From Piper betle (taxonomy: Eukaryota > Streptophyta > Magnoliopsida > Piperales > Piperaceae): a stretch of DNA of 64,000 nucleotides. Position 1 is the first letter of the stretch. The number at the start of each line of letters is the position of its first letter. The stretch covers positions 62,001-126,000 of the forward strand of contig JAURVB010012602.1 in the NCBI GenBank assembly GCA_033002965.1, written 5' to 3'. Under the pieces are notes generated by a model. That model had not been told where the DNA came from. It did not search any database and was given only the letters and a program-made list of their open reading frames with translations. The translations under genes and the position numbers were made by a program. Shown here piece by piece: positions 53,741 to 64,000 of this stretch.

Positions 53741-54608
53741 GTATATGAACTGCCTAAGCATGTAATTGATATTGATATTTATTAGTATAATCGATTGTGA
53801 CAAGTTTTATCTGCCGTCTTAATTACCAGCTTGGTCACCATATCATACCATTGAATTGAATTTTTCCTCTTATCAACTTAAATGCAAATGATAATCAGAA
53901 TTAATTATTTTCTATAATGGGAAATATGAATTAACAACCGAATATATATTAACACGGAGTCAACAAGATTTTCAAGATATGGCTTTCAAAATTATACATA
54001 CAATACAAATTTATAGTCATGCTGCATTTATTTTTTTAATAAATTATTTATTAGTGAGTTTGCAATCGGCTTTTAACGCAGTGGATTAATGTAAAATAAA
54101 TACTACCAAGTTGAGATGCATATTAATTCTATCACATAGCTTCTTATCTCCAAAAGGTTTTTAATTTCATTGGGGACTTTCCCCAGCGGGATATCACTTC
54201 TCTCCGTGATTATTTTTGGGCACCAATGCATGCCTATTTTTGTGAAACCTAGCAACAGTAGCATTATTATTTATAAAAAAAGCATAAATACAGCATCATA
54301 AAACAATTTAATTTTAAAAAAATAATTTTATTTTACCTATCATGCTTCTAAAAAATACAAGTACTTAAGTAAAATAGCAGATTTTTCTACAAATAATTAT
54401 TTTATAATTACTTCTTTTCGGCCATATTAATAGGTTTTTTTAAAATGTCTTACTTATAAAATCATGGAATATATAGACTTCAAACGAACATTCTTTCTTG
54501 ACTGCACATTTACTTATCATTGAATCTATCTCTAACATAGTCCATGCATTGCGCGCTTATATTAAAATTCTGATAATATATTGTCTTAAATTTGACATAA
54601 CATTTATG

Positions 54609-54647
<39 letters not shown>

Positions 54648-55740
54648 CAAATGAGCTTTAATTGATTAAAATTGATTAATATTGTTTTAAATAACCAATC
54701 AGTAAATAAAATTCATGAATTAATCGGCCCCCTGGCTCCTTCAGCTACTATCTATATATAAATTCATGGATAGAATTTATATATAGATGACGATAATGGA
54801 GCAGATCGCCCGCATGCAATGCAGGCATATATTTAAAATTTTAAGCAGAAAATTATGTTTAAAAAGTACTGAATTAGATCCTATTGAAAAGTTAATTTGA
54901 GAATAATTACATATTAATGTTTTTACGCTATGACAAACTCGCCATGTACACCAATTAGGGCTGGTTACTATTATCATGTCTTAAAGACAAAATTAAAACT
55001 CAAGTTTTCAATTTTTTTCTTCGGAGCGACAAATATTCTAGTTGGATTTTGAATGAGTGGGAGGCAGCAGGCAAACAAGAAAGTGATTAAGCACAAATTA
55101 GGATATCGATCGACAGACTGTCAGCTGACACGAAGACATATTAGCACTGATTAAGTTTCTCAAACAACCAATAAAAATTGAAGTTCAAACCATGCAGTGC
55201 TGATAAGGTAATAGTTCGGCCGACATGAGTGCTTCAACCCTTTGATCGATGACTCCTTGATGTTGGCATCTTCATGGAGGGCTTTGACACGGACCATATA
55301 ATTGGTTAGCGACATTGCCGTATGGGTCATTACCCCACATCAATGAACGTATTGACGGTGTGGCTTGATGCCACTTCCTTAATTAGTACAGCATGGTATC
55401 AATCAAATTCCAAGAAATTAACCGTACGATCTTAGCTAGCGAGGCAAGGCCGAAGTGGGTCAGACTCATCTCTTCAAAAGAGCCAGCTGATCCGAGGAAA
55501 TATATATCATAGCTTATGATTTGTGAAAACCCTTTAATTCTTGTTCGGGAAGAATTAATTTGCTAGTCATATAAATACGGCCTATTACGAATTAATTGCT
55601 TATCATGGTTCCCTATATATATATAGGTTGTTCAAGACATTACATTAATACACGTTTCAACGTTGACTTGTAAGGACCATCTGATCTAGAAATTGGTGCA
55701 CAAAGAGTCCGAAGTCTAAATACCATTAGTAGTGTTAGGT
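52150..55740. other. Intergenic, AT-rich
   Basis: No gene recognised. TA microsatellites at about 53704-53734 and 54613-54644. Confidence 0.5.
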
Positions 55741-55773
55741 TTATTTTACATCGATCATTAAAGGTGTCAATAA

Positions 55774-55814
<41 letters not shown>

Positions 55815-56960
55815 GATTTTGGCATTGCCCGATATGTGAAGGAGAGTTGTTAAATTTGTCCTACATCGGTCGTAGAAGGTGTTAGTGGCTTATATATAAG
55901 TTAATGAAAAAACTTGATGATGATTTTGGAATTGCTCGATGTATGAAAGGGAGTTATTGGGTTTATCCTATATCCTAAAAGGTGTTAAAAGGTGTTGGTG
56001 ATTTGTATATAGGTTAATGAGAAAACCTGATAATGATTTGCCGATGTGTGAAGTGGAGTTGTTAGGTTTATCCTACATTGTGAGATTGTCGATGTGTGAA
56101 AGAGAATTATTTGGTTTATCCTACATCGTGAGATTGCCGATGTGTGAAAGGGAATTATTAGGTTTATCCTACATCGTGAGATTTGAATATGCTTTCTCTG
56201 CAGGAAATGAAGTAAGTGAGGAAGCAACAATCCAGAGGAGTTGTTAGGTTTATCCCACATTGTAAAAAGTGTTGGTGACTTGTATATAGGCTAATGAGTT
56301 GGGTTTATCCTACATCTTGAGATTACCGATGTGTGAAGGGGAGTTGTTGGGTTTATCTTACATTGTGAGATTTAAATATGTTTTCTATGCGGGAAATGAA
56401 GTAAGTGAGAAAGCAGTCAAGAGGAATTGTTAGGTTTATCCTACATCAGTCAGTTGTTGGGTTTATCTCACATCGTAGAGGGCATTGGTGACTTGTATAT
56501 AGGCTAATGAGAAAACTCAATAATAATTTGCCCGATTATCCCACATCGTAGAAGTTTTTAGTGATTTGTATATAAATTAACTTGTATATGGGCTAATGAA
56601 AAACTTGATAATGATTTGCCCGATGTGTGAAGGGAAGTTATTGGGTTTTTCCAACATCGGTCAGGGGTTTATCTCAAGCGGAGTTGTTATATCATAGAAG
56701 GTATTGGTGATTTGTATATAGGCTTACTTGTATATAGGGTAATGATAAAACCTGATAAAAGGTGTTGGTGATTTGTATATAGGTTATTGTATATAGGGTA
56801 ATGAGAAAACCTGATGATAATTTACCCGACATGTGAAGGAGAGTTGTTGAGTATATCCCAAGCGGAGTTGTTGGATTTATCCCATATCAGTCGTGGGTTT
56901 ATCCTAAGCGGAGTTATTGGGTTTATCTTACATCTGTCGTAGAAGGTGTTGATGACTTGT
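55740..56960. repeat. Degenerate array of gttgggtttatcccacatcg units
   Basis: The words gggtttatcctacatcg, gatgtgtgaaggggagttgtt, ggtgttggtgacttgtatatagg and taatgagaaaacctgataatgattt recur at least eight times in changing order and spacing. Single relatives lie near 8600 (reverse), 32760-32863 and 41150. A TA tract at 55780-55813 is embedded. Non-coding; the open frames at 55985-56260 are translations of the repeat. Confidence 0.75.
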
Positions 56961-57452
56961 ATATAAGTTAACGAGAAAACTTACTTTTAGATCCCGTCAC
57001 CTATTATAAATCGTTTTGGGGGTCATTTTTGGGGTTGAAAGGGCACAACAAGTAGACCCTTCTCCCTTCCTATTGTATGCTTATGTTCCATAAATTAATC
57101 ATCTGGACAAATGATTAAATTAGATAGCCCTACGTCTTCTCATGATCGTTAGTAACTTGGAAGTCAAGAAGACAAACTGCTCAAATGAGCTGGGATCATG
57201 AATGTTATATATTTAGCATACAGGACGACCTAGAGCAGAATATTCATCTTTTCAATGATAAAAAAGCTGATAATATTTCCTAGAGATGTTTGTGATAAAT
57301 AAATCCTATATATTTCAAGTAGTCATTTCCATAAAAGGTTATAAAATCAAGTAACTACTTCTAATTATTTAGGAGTTATCAAAACGGTCCCTATGAAATA
57401 TCGTTAGCCCTATAGATAAGTATGTTATGAAGTAACAAATAAACAATTATTT

Positions 57453-57474
57453 ATATATATATATATATATATAA
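57453..57474. repeat. TA microsatellite
   Basis: Short TA run in AT-rich DNA. Confidence 0.85.
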
Positions 57475-57699
57475 ATATAAAAAATACTAAACAACGAGGA
57501 GGCTCGACGAGGGACAATGTGGTTACTCTTTCAAGATTTTCACTGTCATTAGTTGAAGAATTGCAACCTTTCTGCGTCTAAATTTATATGAAATCTGCCC
57601 ATGGTGCACTGGCTAATAATATACGAGTGTAAGAAGTGGGTGGTTTAATATTCCGTGGGAGCAAATTGTGTGTGGTGTAAGTTATATTAGGGGTTACCC

Positions 57700-57757
<58 letters not shown>
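57700..57757. repeat. TAA microsatellite
   Basis: About 19 units; produces poly-Asn and poly-Ile open frames on the two strands. Confidence 0.95.
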
Positions 57758-57758
<1 letters not shown>

Positions 57759-57883
57759 CCAATATATATAAAACTTTCAGACTTCTCTTTCAAAATTTTA
57801 ATATATATATGCTCATGCTAAGGATAAAAATATTATTATTATATAGTAAACCCGACATATAATGTGAGGAGAATTGGCAAGTC

Positions 57884-58446
57884 AGGGACCGATTGAACAA
57901 CCAAGTCTAATTGTAATTATGCATAAACAATATCTTCTTCAAGGCATAGTCTGGCATCTCTGGTTAAAACATGCCATTCATGATATTCAATGGTTATCCT
58001 CATTAACCATCATTATGCCAACGATATATCAAGTGTTAGATATTAATTTATTAAATATAGATGATTAAGTTAAGGACCAATTGAACCCCCAAATCTAATT
58101 GTAATTATGCATAAACAATATCTTCTTCAAGGCTTAGTCTGGCATCTCTAGTTAAACATGTCATTCATAATATTCAATGGTTAACCTCATTAACCATCAT
58201 AATTTCAACGATATATCAAGTGTTAAGATATTAATTTATTAAACATAGATGATTAAATCAAGGACCAATTGCACCCCCAAATCTAATTGTAATTATTCAT
58301 AAGCAATATCTTCTTCAAGGCATAGTCTGGCATCCCTTGTTAAAAAATGCCATTCATGATATTCAATGGCTAACCTCATTAACCATCATAATGTCAACGA
58401 TATATCAAATGTTAGATATTAATTTATTGAATATAGATGATTAAAC
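57884..58446. repeat. 188-bp unit repeated three times in tandem
   Basis: Unit starts near 57884, 58072 and 58260, each with (a)aggaccnattgaac...tctaattgtaattatgc, then caatatcttcttcaaggc and an atatagatgatta end. The units are roughly 90 percent alike by eye. No coding sequence. Confidence 0.9.
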
Positions 58447-60343
58447 AATTATTTACGAATAATGAATGTTCATCCTTTGAATATCGATGTTCGCGTACAA
58501 CAGATATTATATAATGATCCATTGAATGTCAATGTTTGCGTATGTTAGACATATTTGATCCATTCAATATACATACGTATACATAATTAATGGTCATGAA
58601 AAATTTGTGTGGGGCTAATACATGAGCAAAATGTGATCGATATAATTATTAAACTGGTGTAATCATTTGTATAAGTTTGAGAACTTCGTGTTGGTTTTAA
58701 GGGTTTGATTAAATTATATAAAATTCCTTCGAGTCATATCTAATTAAAAAAATTAAAGAATTGATGGAGTGAAAGTTAGATCAAAGTGATAGAAAATCAA
58801 GTAAAGAAGAAGGTTTTTGGATTCAACAATCAGAAGCTTCATCGAAAAAACAATCAAAAACTAATTGTGTTTAGAAGCATAATTGGAGAGACGATCGGAA
58901 GCACAATCAGAGAGGCGATCGAAAACCAATCGATGATGGATAGATTATTTATTTTACTGTTGTTTTATCGTTGGGTTGAAGAATTCTTCTACATTGCCTT
59001 CCAAGTCTCTACAGGAGGATTGTAAAGCTTATTTTTTTTATAAATAGGTTTAAAACATTTGAAGAAATAATCAATACTAGATTTTTCGCCTTTTATATTA
59101 TCTTACTTTTGTAATTAACAATTTTTATTCACATAGTAATTGTTCAAGCTAATGTGCATAAAATCTGTTGGCTTTTTTGATAAACTTGTTCTAAATAGAG
59201 TCCCCTCTCCAACATCTAAAAAAAAACTTACTTTTGTTAGTGAACTCTCCTCTCCAACATCAATAGGGTAAAGTGTATATTCAAAGGAGCTAGTTAAATC
59301 TTATTCTTTCTTGATTAAAAAGAATAGTTTGTGGTAGATTCGCTAAATACTTAAAAAATTATTTGTGTTCTTATTTGTTTAAATTTTATTTTATATACCT
59401 TGAGTTTTAGAATTTGAAATTGGATTAGGAATACTAATTCAAGTTTGGTTTGAAATAATTGTCTCGCTTAAATTAAGTTTTTATTTCAATTCTAAGGGTT
59501 TGTTTATCACATGTGAAATATGGCCTGACGTGTTCACCTCGTTTCATTTATAAATTATTTCTGTATTTTTATTCTAAAGTTATTTATTCATAACTATTCG
59601 ATCATGTAAAATCTATATTAAGTGTTTGTTCTTATAATTTCTTTATTTTAAAAGAACATCTAGACTTTACATTTAGTCATCTTTTATCTTCACATATTTC
59701 ACTTTAAGAAAGGAGTTTTCATCTTCCTTGGACCTTGATGATTGAAAGAAAGTGAGATGGACATCAAATCTATGTCTCTCTGATTATGGAATCTAGTAGA
59801 TTTCTATTTGTTTTGCATGCACTATTAATTTGACATTAATATAAAAGTTACTCAACCTGAAAAACTGAAAAACATTTGTCATGTTGAATCCTTCACACTT
59901 ACATAAAGGGCTTTGATTCCTTTTTTTATTGAACTGTTAGATATTTTAGGCTATAGATTTTCTGATAATGTCAAAATTTCGAAAACCATGGATAGAGACT
60001 AAAAACAATACCATGGACTCAAGATAGCCAGAATTGAAACAAAAGATTATGATGAGAATGGGATAAACACACCATCTGAGAGAGTATTAGATGTTTATAA
60101 TTAAAGCCAAAGCTGTACATGTAGATATGCTACCCAATTCAAAGCATCCATGATATGCATATGTAGATCGATCTTGGACTTCATATTATATATAAACATG
60201 CCATTGTTTCATGCACCTTTGTGAAAGTTGCCGATGGAATTGAGAGGTCACAAGCAATGTTGGGAAAGCCTCTAAAACATATAATACGCACCGTCATCTT
60301 CAAGAAACGTTCATACTTGAGGTCAGACACCTGAACGGTTCAA
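58447..60343. other. Intergenic, AT-rich
   Basis: A 79-codon frame at 58786-59025 is built from repeated gaaaatcaa / gcacaatcagagaggcgatcg phrases and looks like low-complexity sequence. No gene recognised. Confidence 0.4.
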
Positions 60344-60580
60344 TCAGTGTGGAATTGAAAACTTGGTGCTTGCGTTGTTTTCTTGTCGGCGAATCACATC
60401 TTTCGTTTCATCGTAAGATTTGGCAAACAGATTATTCTTGACAAATGGTTTGGGCAAATCTTTGCAAGTACGGATTTTGTCGTCCGACAGAATCAAAGCG
60501 TTGAACCTATTGTGGACAAAATGCATAAAAGTTAAAAAACATTCGTAGGAAAAATGCGTAGATGCTGTTCTTGCTCCCAA
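60344..60580 (-). other. Unidentified open frame, possible orphan exon
   Basis: A minus-strand frame ends at 60344 and has normal protein-like composition from about 60505 (NALILSDDKIRTCKDLPK, KSYDETKDVIRRQENN), preceded by an acceptor-like CACAATAG. I do not recognise the family. It could be an exon of an unannotated gene, a gene fragment or chance. It lies about 500 bases downstream of the PheRS stop. Confidence 0.25.
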
Positions 60581-61082
60581 ATTGAGAGCGAACTAAATGT
60601 TTTAAGTACTGAAAATTACCCATTTGCATTTAGCAACCCATGATTGATTTCAGATTACAAAAATTACAATGTACAGTGATGATTTTTAGTGTCGGCAAGT
60701 AACGTAAGGGATGCCATACATCAGTTCTCAATTAATAAAAGCTCATTTCTTAGCATATTGCCGTGAGAAAAAAATGTACCCATTAACAGTTGAGCTTGAA
60801 TTAGCAGTTCTTGTGGTTCAATGCAAACAATGTTTGAATATTGTTAATACCCATGGGCACAGAGGGTAAAAATTTGACCATATAAATATTGGCGTACGAT
60901 TTCATGTTCTCCATGCTTGCACTGGTGTTTATTCAATACGATGACAGAAAAATTTACTCCTGTACCTAAATTCACAAGAATCAAATACATACTCATAGAA
61001 CTGCTTAGCAAGATCACATATATGAGTAAATACGGGACACAAATTCTTCAACAGATCACCGGGATCTGGCTTGCTAGAATTC
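60581..61082. other. 3' flank of PheRS
   Basis: Probable 3' untranslated region and spacer. The open frames at 60917 and 60929 overlap or shadow the last PheRS exon. Confidence 0.4.
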
Positions 61083-64000
61083 GCTATCTTAAAACCACAT
61101 TCAACTTGGTCAGCACAGCTTCTCTCACATTCCACTGCATAGATTAAAATATAGCAGCAATTACAAAAGAAGAACAAAACAAATGCAATAACATACCTGT
61201 AGCATCAAACATACTGCTGATGTTTATTACTAGTTATTTATAAAATACTACTGCGGCTCCAATCACAATGTTATAGGTGGCATCTCCAAACAATTATAAT
61301 TAAAATCTCAACGTTGAGATTATAATCAGGGTGATGATCTATGCTATTCTAAAAAAAATTAAATCCAAATAATTGTGATGTAAGAAAATCACGAGTAGCC
61401 ATCAACCACAGGGGCTAATGCATCTTTTTTCCAAATGCTGACCATTTAAAGAAGATATGCTAACATACCTGCAGTTCATTTATCTCTTCATCGGTAAGCG
61501 AGCGTTCCATTGACCTGTATGCTACCCTATAACAGTGGCTAGTCATTCCCTCCTTGTTTGTGAAGTTATCAATCAACTGCACCTGTAAAAAAATAAGTTG
61601 TATTGTTCAATAGTTCTAATCATGAAAGGGTAATCTTTGCGAATGATGGCCGCAGCAGAGAGGCAACTTTTCAACACTTCAATGAGAGTGTGCTCCACTC
61701 TGAGGCTAAAAGTGGAACCCAGTGGAGTGAGCAGAAGAACATACCTCCTCAACAAGATCCCCAGCAATACCTCTGACAACTTCACATAGGTTGTTCTCAG
61801 TGAACTTGTCATTAATCCAAAAGCTCATGTCTTTATAACAAGGAGGAAACTGCAGCATAAAAGCATTAGAAATTTAAATATCACCACAATAAATTTTGGC
61901 TTATCCATTCTAAGGAGATAAATTTTGTTCGACGGCCTCCAAATATGAAATATGGTGCTTCCTGAACAAAAAATCCCAGAAGCACGGCCATGCCACACTG
62001 ATGTCAAAGGAGATCTTTTGGCCCATCAAGTCACATGTTCAATCCAACATAACTCACATTTTTAATAAGTGACACACCAAATTTAACAAAAAAGATCTGA
62101 ATTCAAGTACCATACACCCAGCTTGTGCTAAAAAGCATAAAGCACGAGACCCAACTTTCACATTCTAGTTTCAAAAACACCAATATTTCAACACGCATAA
62201 TGACTTCTACGGCCAGCCTTAAACTTTAATCAAAGGCTGGCAATACTTGATGGATAGGAAGAACGAACTTAAGCAGCCGAAAACAATGCACTTTAACCAT
62301 ACCTTTGAAAAGGGTTTAAACTTTACCCCGAGTTGTCCTTCAGAGAACTGCAACAAATCTCAAATGGAGAACATAGAAGTTATTCTTGAATCATAATTTG
62401 AATTAGATATTGGTCTAAATTGCTACAAATTTGTACAAGTAGGACGAAAGATACTTGAGATGTAAATCTTGGATCGTTGGACCAGAAAAGGCGTATATCT
62501 GGTATGTCAAACAAAACCATCGCGAGTCTCTCTAAACCAAGTCCAAATGCCCAAGCAACATTATCTGGTCTCCCATTGTTCTTAAGTATCTCCTGTTCAG
62601 TCACTCCACATCCCAATACCTCCAACCATTTCTCCTGCAAGATGACAAACTCGGTGATTAAGAGAAAATTAAGATAAGAACAAGATATTAACTTTTAAAT
62701 AAACAGACCAGTGTTTACCTGGAAATATATTTCAAGTTCAAAGGACGGGTTTGTAAATGGAAAATAAGTATCCACCCAACGCATCTCAACAGCACCTATG
62801 CCCATGGAACAGATTGAAAAAGATCTTAATAAACCCAGATACTAGAATTCAATAGAAGAAAAATTGCCAATTCAAAGCTTTGCGCCAAAATGCTCAGCCA
62901 ATTGCAGCTGCAATCAGCATAAATCATACCTCACTGAGCAATAACAACCTAAGTGTTCACGCAATCAAACTTTCCTACTGGAAGCATAGTCACTTTTCAT
63001 CTTTTAAAGTCATTGACATATTTATCTTATGCAGATTAAAAAAGAATTTTGAGCATCTGAAATTTAAAGTTTTAACAAAAATCAGCTCCTACACAAGGAG
63101 ACAACATACCAAATAAATGGCGAGCAAGACCTTCTAGAGCCCTCTTCAAGTCAGATGCTGCATATGAAGTGCCATCCATGCCAGAAGTTTTCCATTCACT
63201 GGGAGAAAAAACACGAAAACCTTCCATCTACACTCAAAAGGTACAGATACAGTTTGTGTAATTAAACCTAATTCCTCCATAAAAACACACCTGGCTTCCC
63301 ACTTGCATTGCTAATTTATTACCTGATGAAATACAGGGTAATGAGTTGCGTCAATTGAGTCCCGCCGGTAAACATCCCCAGTTACAAGGAAATGAGTATG
63401 TCCTTCTCTCAAAAGCTCGGCCTGGTGAGCACTTGTATGACACCGTAAAACAGTTTGAGCATCCACATAGTATGTGTCATTGTAACTTCTGCTAACATGA
63501 TCTGCTGGAACCAGCACATCATCGAAATTCTACAAAATGCACAGTAGTCAAATTATGAACTGTATATCGTATAAATTGATCACACACAAGGAGATTTTTT
63601 GAATTTTTGCAGATCTTGCTGTTCTGAACAGTGTTAAAAGGCTTAATAAAAGCAATTAGATCAAAAGATCGTTTTTCATGTTACATTCAATTCATAATCT
63701 AGTTTCAACGAGATGAAATTTCAAAAGGATCAAGTATGACACTGTAAAATTTCTCAATGTCCGCATCAACATATTGCTATCAATATCGAAAAATCAGAAC
63801 ACAGAAAAGTTGGAGTGAAGAAATCACTTTGTGACCATTGATTAAAATCTGTTCAACAGAAGCTTTTAGGGAGCAAATGGTTCTTCAACCATATATCAGG
63901 GTTGGCAAAACAGGAGATTCAACAAATCAGTCATCTCACTTATAGACTTTTCACTAACTAACACTAAATGCTAAGAAGGCGATTTACAAACTTACCTGTT
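61083..64000 (-). CDS. Organellar phenylalanyl-tRNA synthetase, 3' part
   Basis: Monomeric class II PheRS that charges tRNA-Phe in mitochondria and plastids. Exons in the window: 63323-63529, 63110-63227, 62719-62795, 62455-62634, 62303-62347, 61745-61849, 61469-61582, 61083-61133, plus the last five bases of an upstream exon (63996-64000, AACAG|GTAAG). All phases close, giving 298 residues to the TAG. Visible motifs: motif 2 region [22 protein letters not shown] (in part), [26 protein letters not shown], and motif 3 [22 protein letters not shown]. The C-terminal ferredoxin-like anticodon-binding domain follows ([35 protein letters not shown], ending KLNVVLR). The start and targeting peptide are beyond the right edge. 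No lesions in the visible part. Confidence 0.95.

Noticed and set aside
60929..61177. Cys-rich 82-codon frame
   Set aside because: Out-of-frame reading across the last PheRS exon and its intron.

Overview
This is a nuclear window from a flowering plant. The genes carry typical plant introns, most bounded by GT and AG, and the flanks are AT-rich. Transposons are nested in one another, and one complete Copia-type LTR retrotransposon is present. Gene content (organellar phenylalanyl-tRNA synthetase, ACC synthase, GDP-mannose pyrophosphorylase, CDKD kinase, SAG21/LEA5-like protein) fixes the lineage as angiosperm. I cannot name the species; the AT-rich intergenic sequence would fit a non-grass genome.

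Layout. 0.5-6.7 kb is a repeat block: two hAT-like non-autonomous elements, the second split by a long LTR-like element, which is itself split by a miniature LTR composite. 7.1-8.2 kb holds remains of a monoacylglycerol-lipase/caffeoylshikimate-esterase-like gene (minus). 9.6-16.1 kb is a patchwork of TA microsatellites, GC-rich non-autonomous repeats and degenerate arrays around one small intact gene, a SAG21/LEA5-like protein (plus, 11.9 kb). 16.6-21.6 kb is a seven-exon CDK-activating kinase gene of the CDKD class (minus). 22.6-23.3 kb is another hAT-like repeat. 23.6-25.1 kb is a broken Copia fragment abutting a squalene epoxidase pseudogene (25.1-25.9 kb, plus). 26.9-29.9 kb is a seven-exon gene for a membrane-anchored J-domain protein (minus). 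32.9-41.1 kb is a Copia element with apparently identical 447-bp LTRs, itself hit by a 3.1-kb LTR-like insertion. 44.6-46.1 kb is GDP-mannose pyrophosphorylase (plus). 50.3-51.9 kb is ACC synthase (minus). 52-60 kb is AT-rich with several tandem repeats. 61.1-64.0 kb is the 3' part of organellar PheRS (minus), running off the right edge.

The genes are unrelated single loci and do not form a pathway or cluster. GMPP feeds ascorbate and cell-wall/glycoprotein mannose, ACC synthase makes the ethylene precursor, CDKD phosphorylates cell-cycle CDKs and RNA polymerase II, and PheRS charges organellar tRNA.

Three otherwise intact coding exons (one in CDKD, two in ACC synthase) each lack one base inside or beside an A/T homopolymer. 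That pattern points to long-read consensus error rather than gene death, but it changes any automatic annotation. I saw no gene system that looks wholly new. The most unusual material is the repeat architecture: a three-level nest with readable target-site duplications, a head-to-head pair of miniature LTR elements, and a sequence module shared by DNA-transposon-like, LTR-like and tandem-array repeats.
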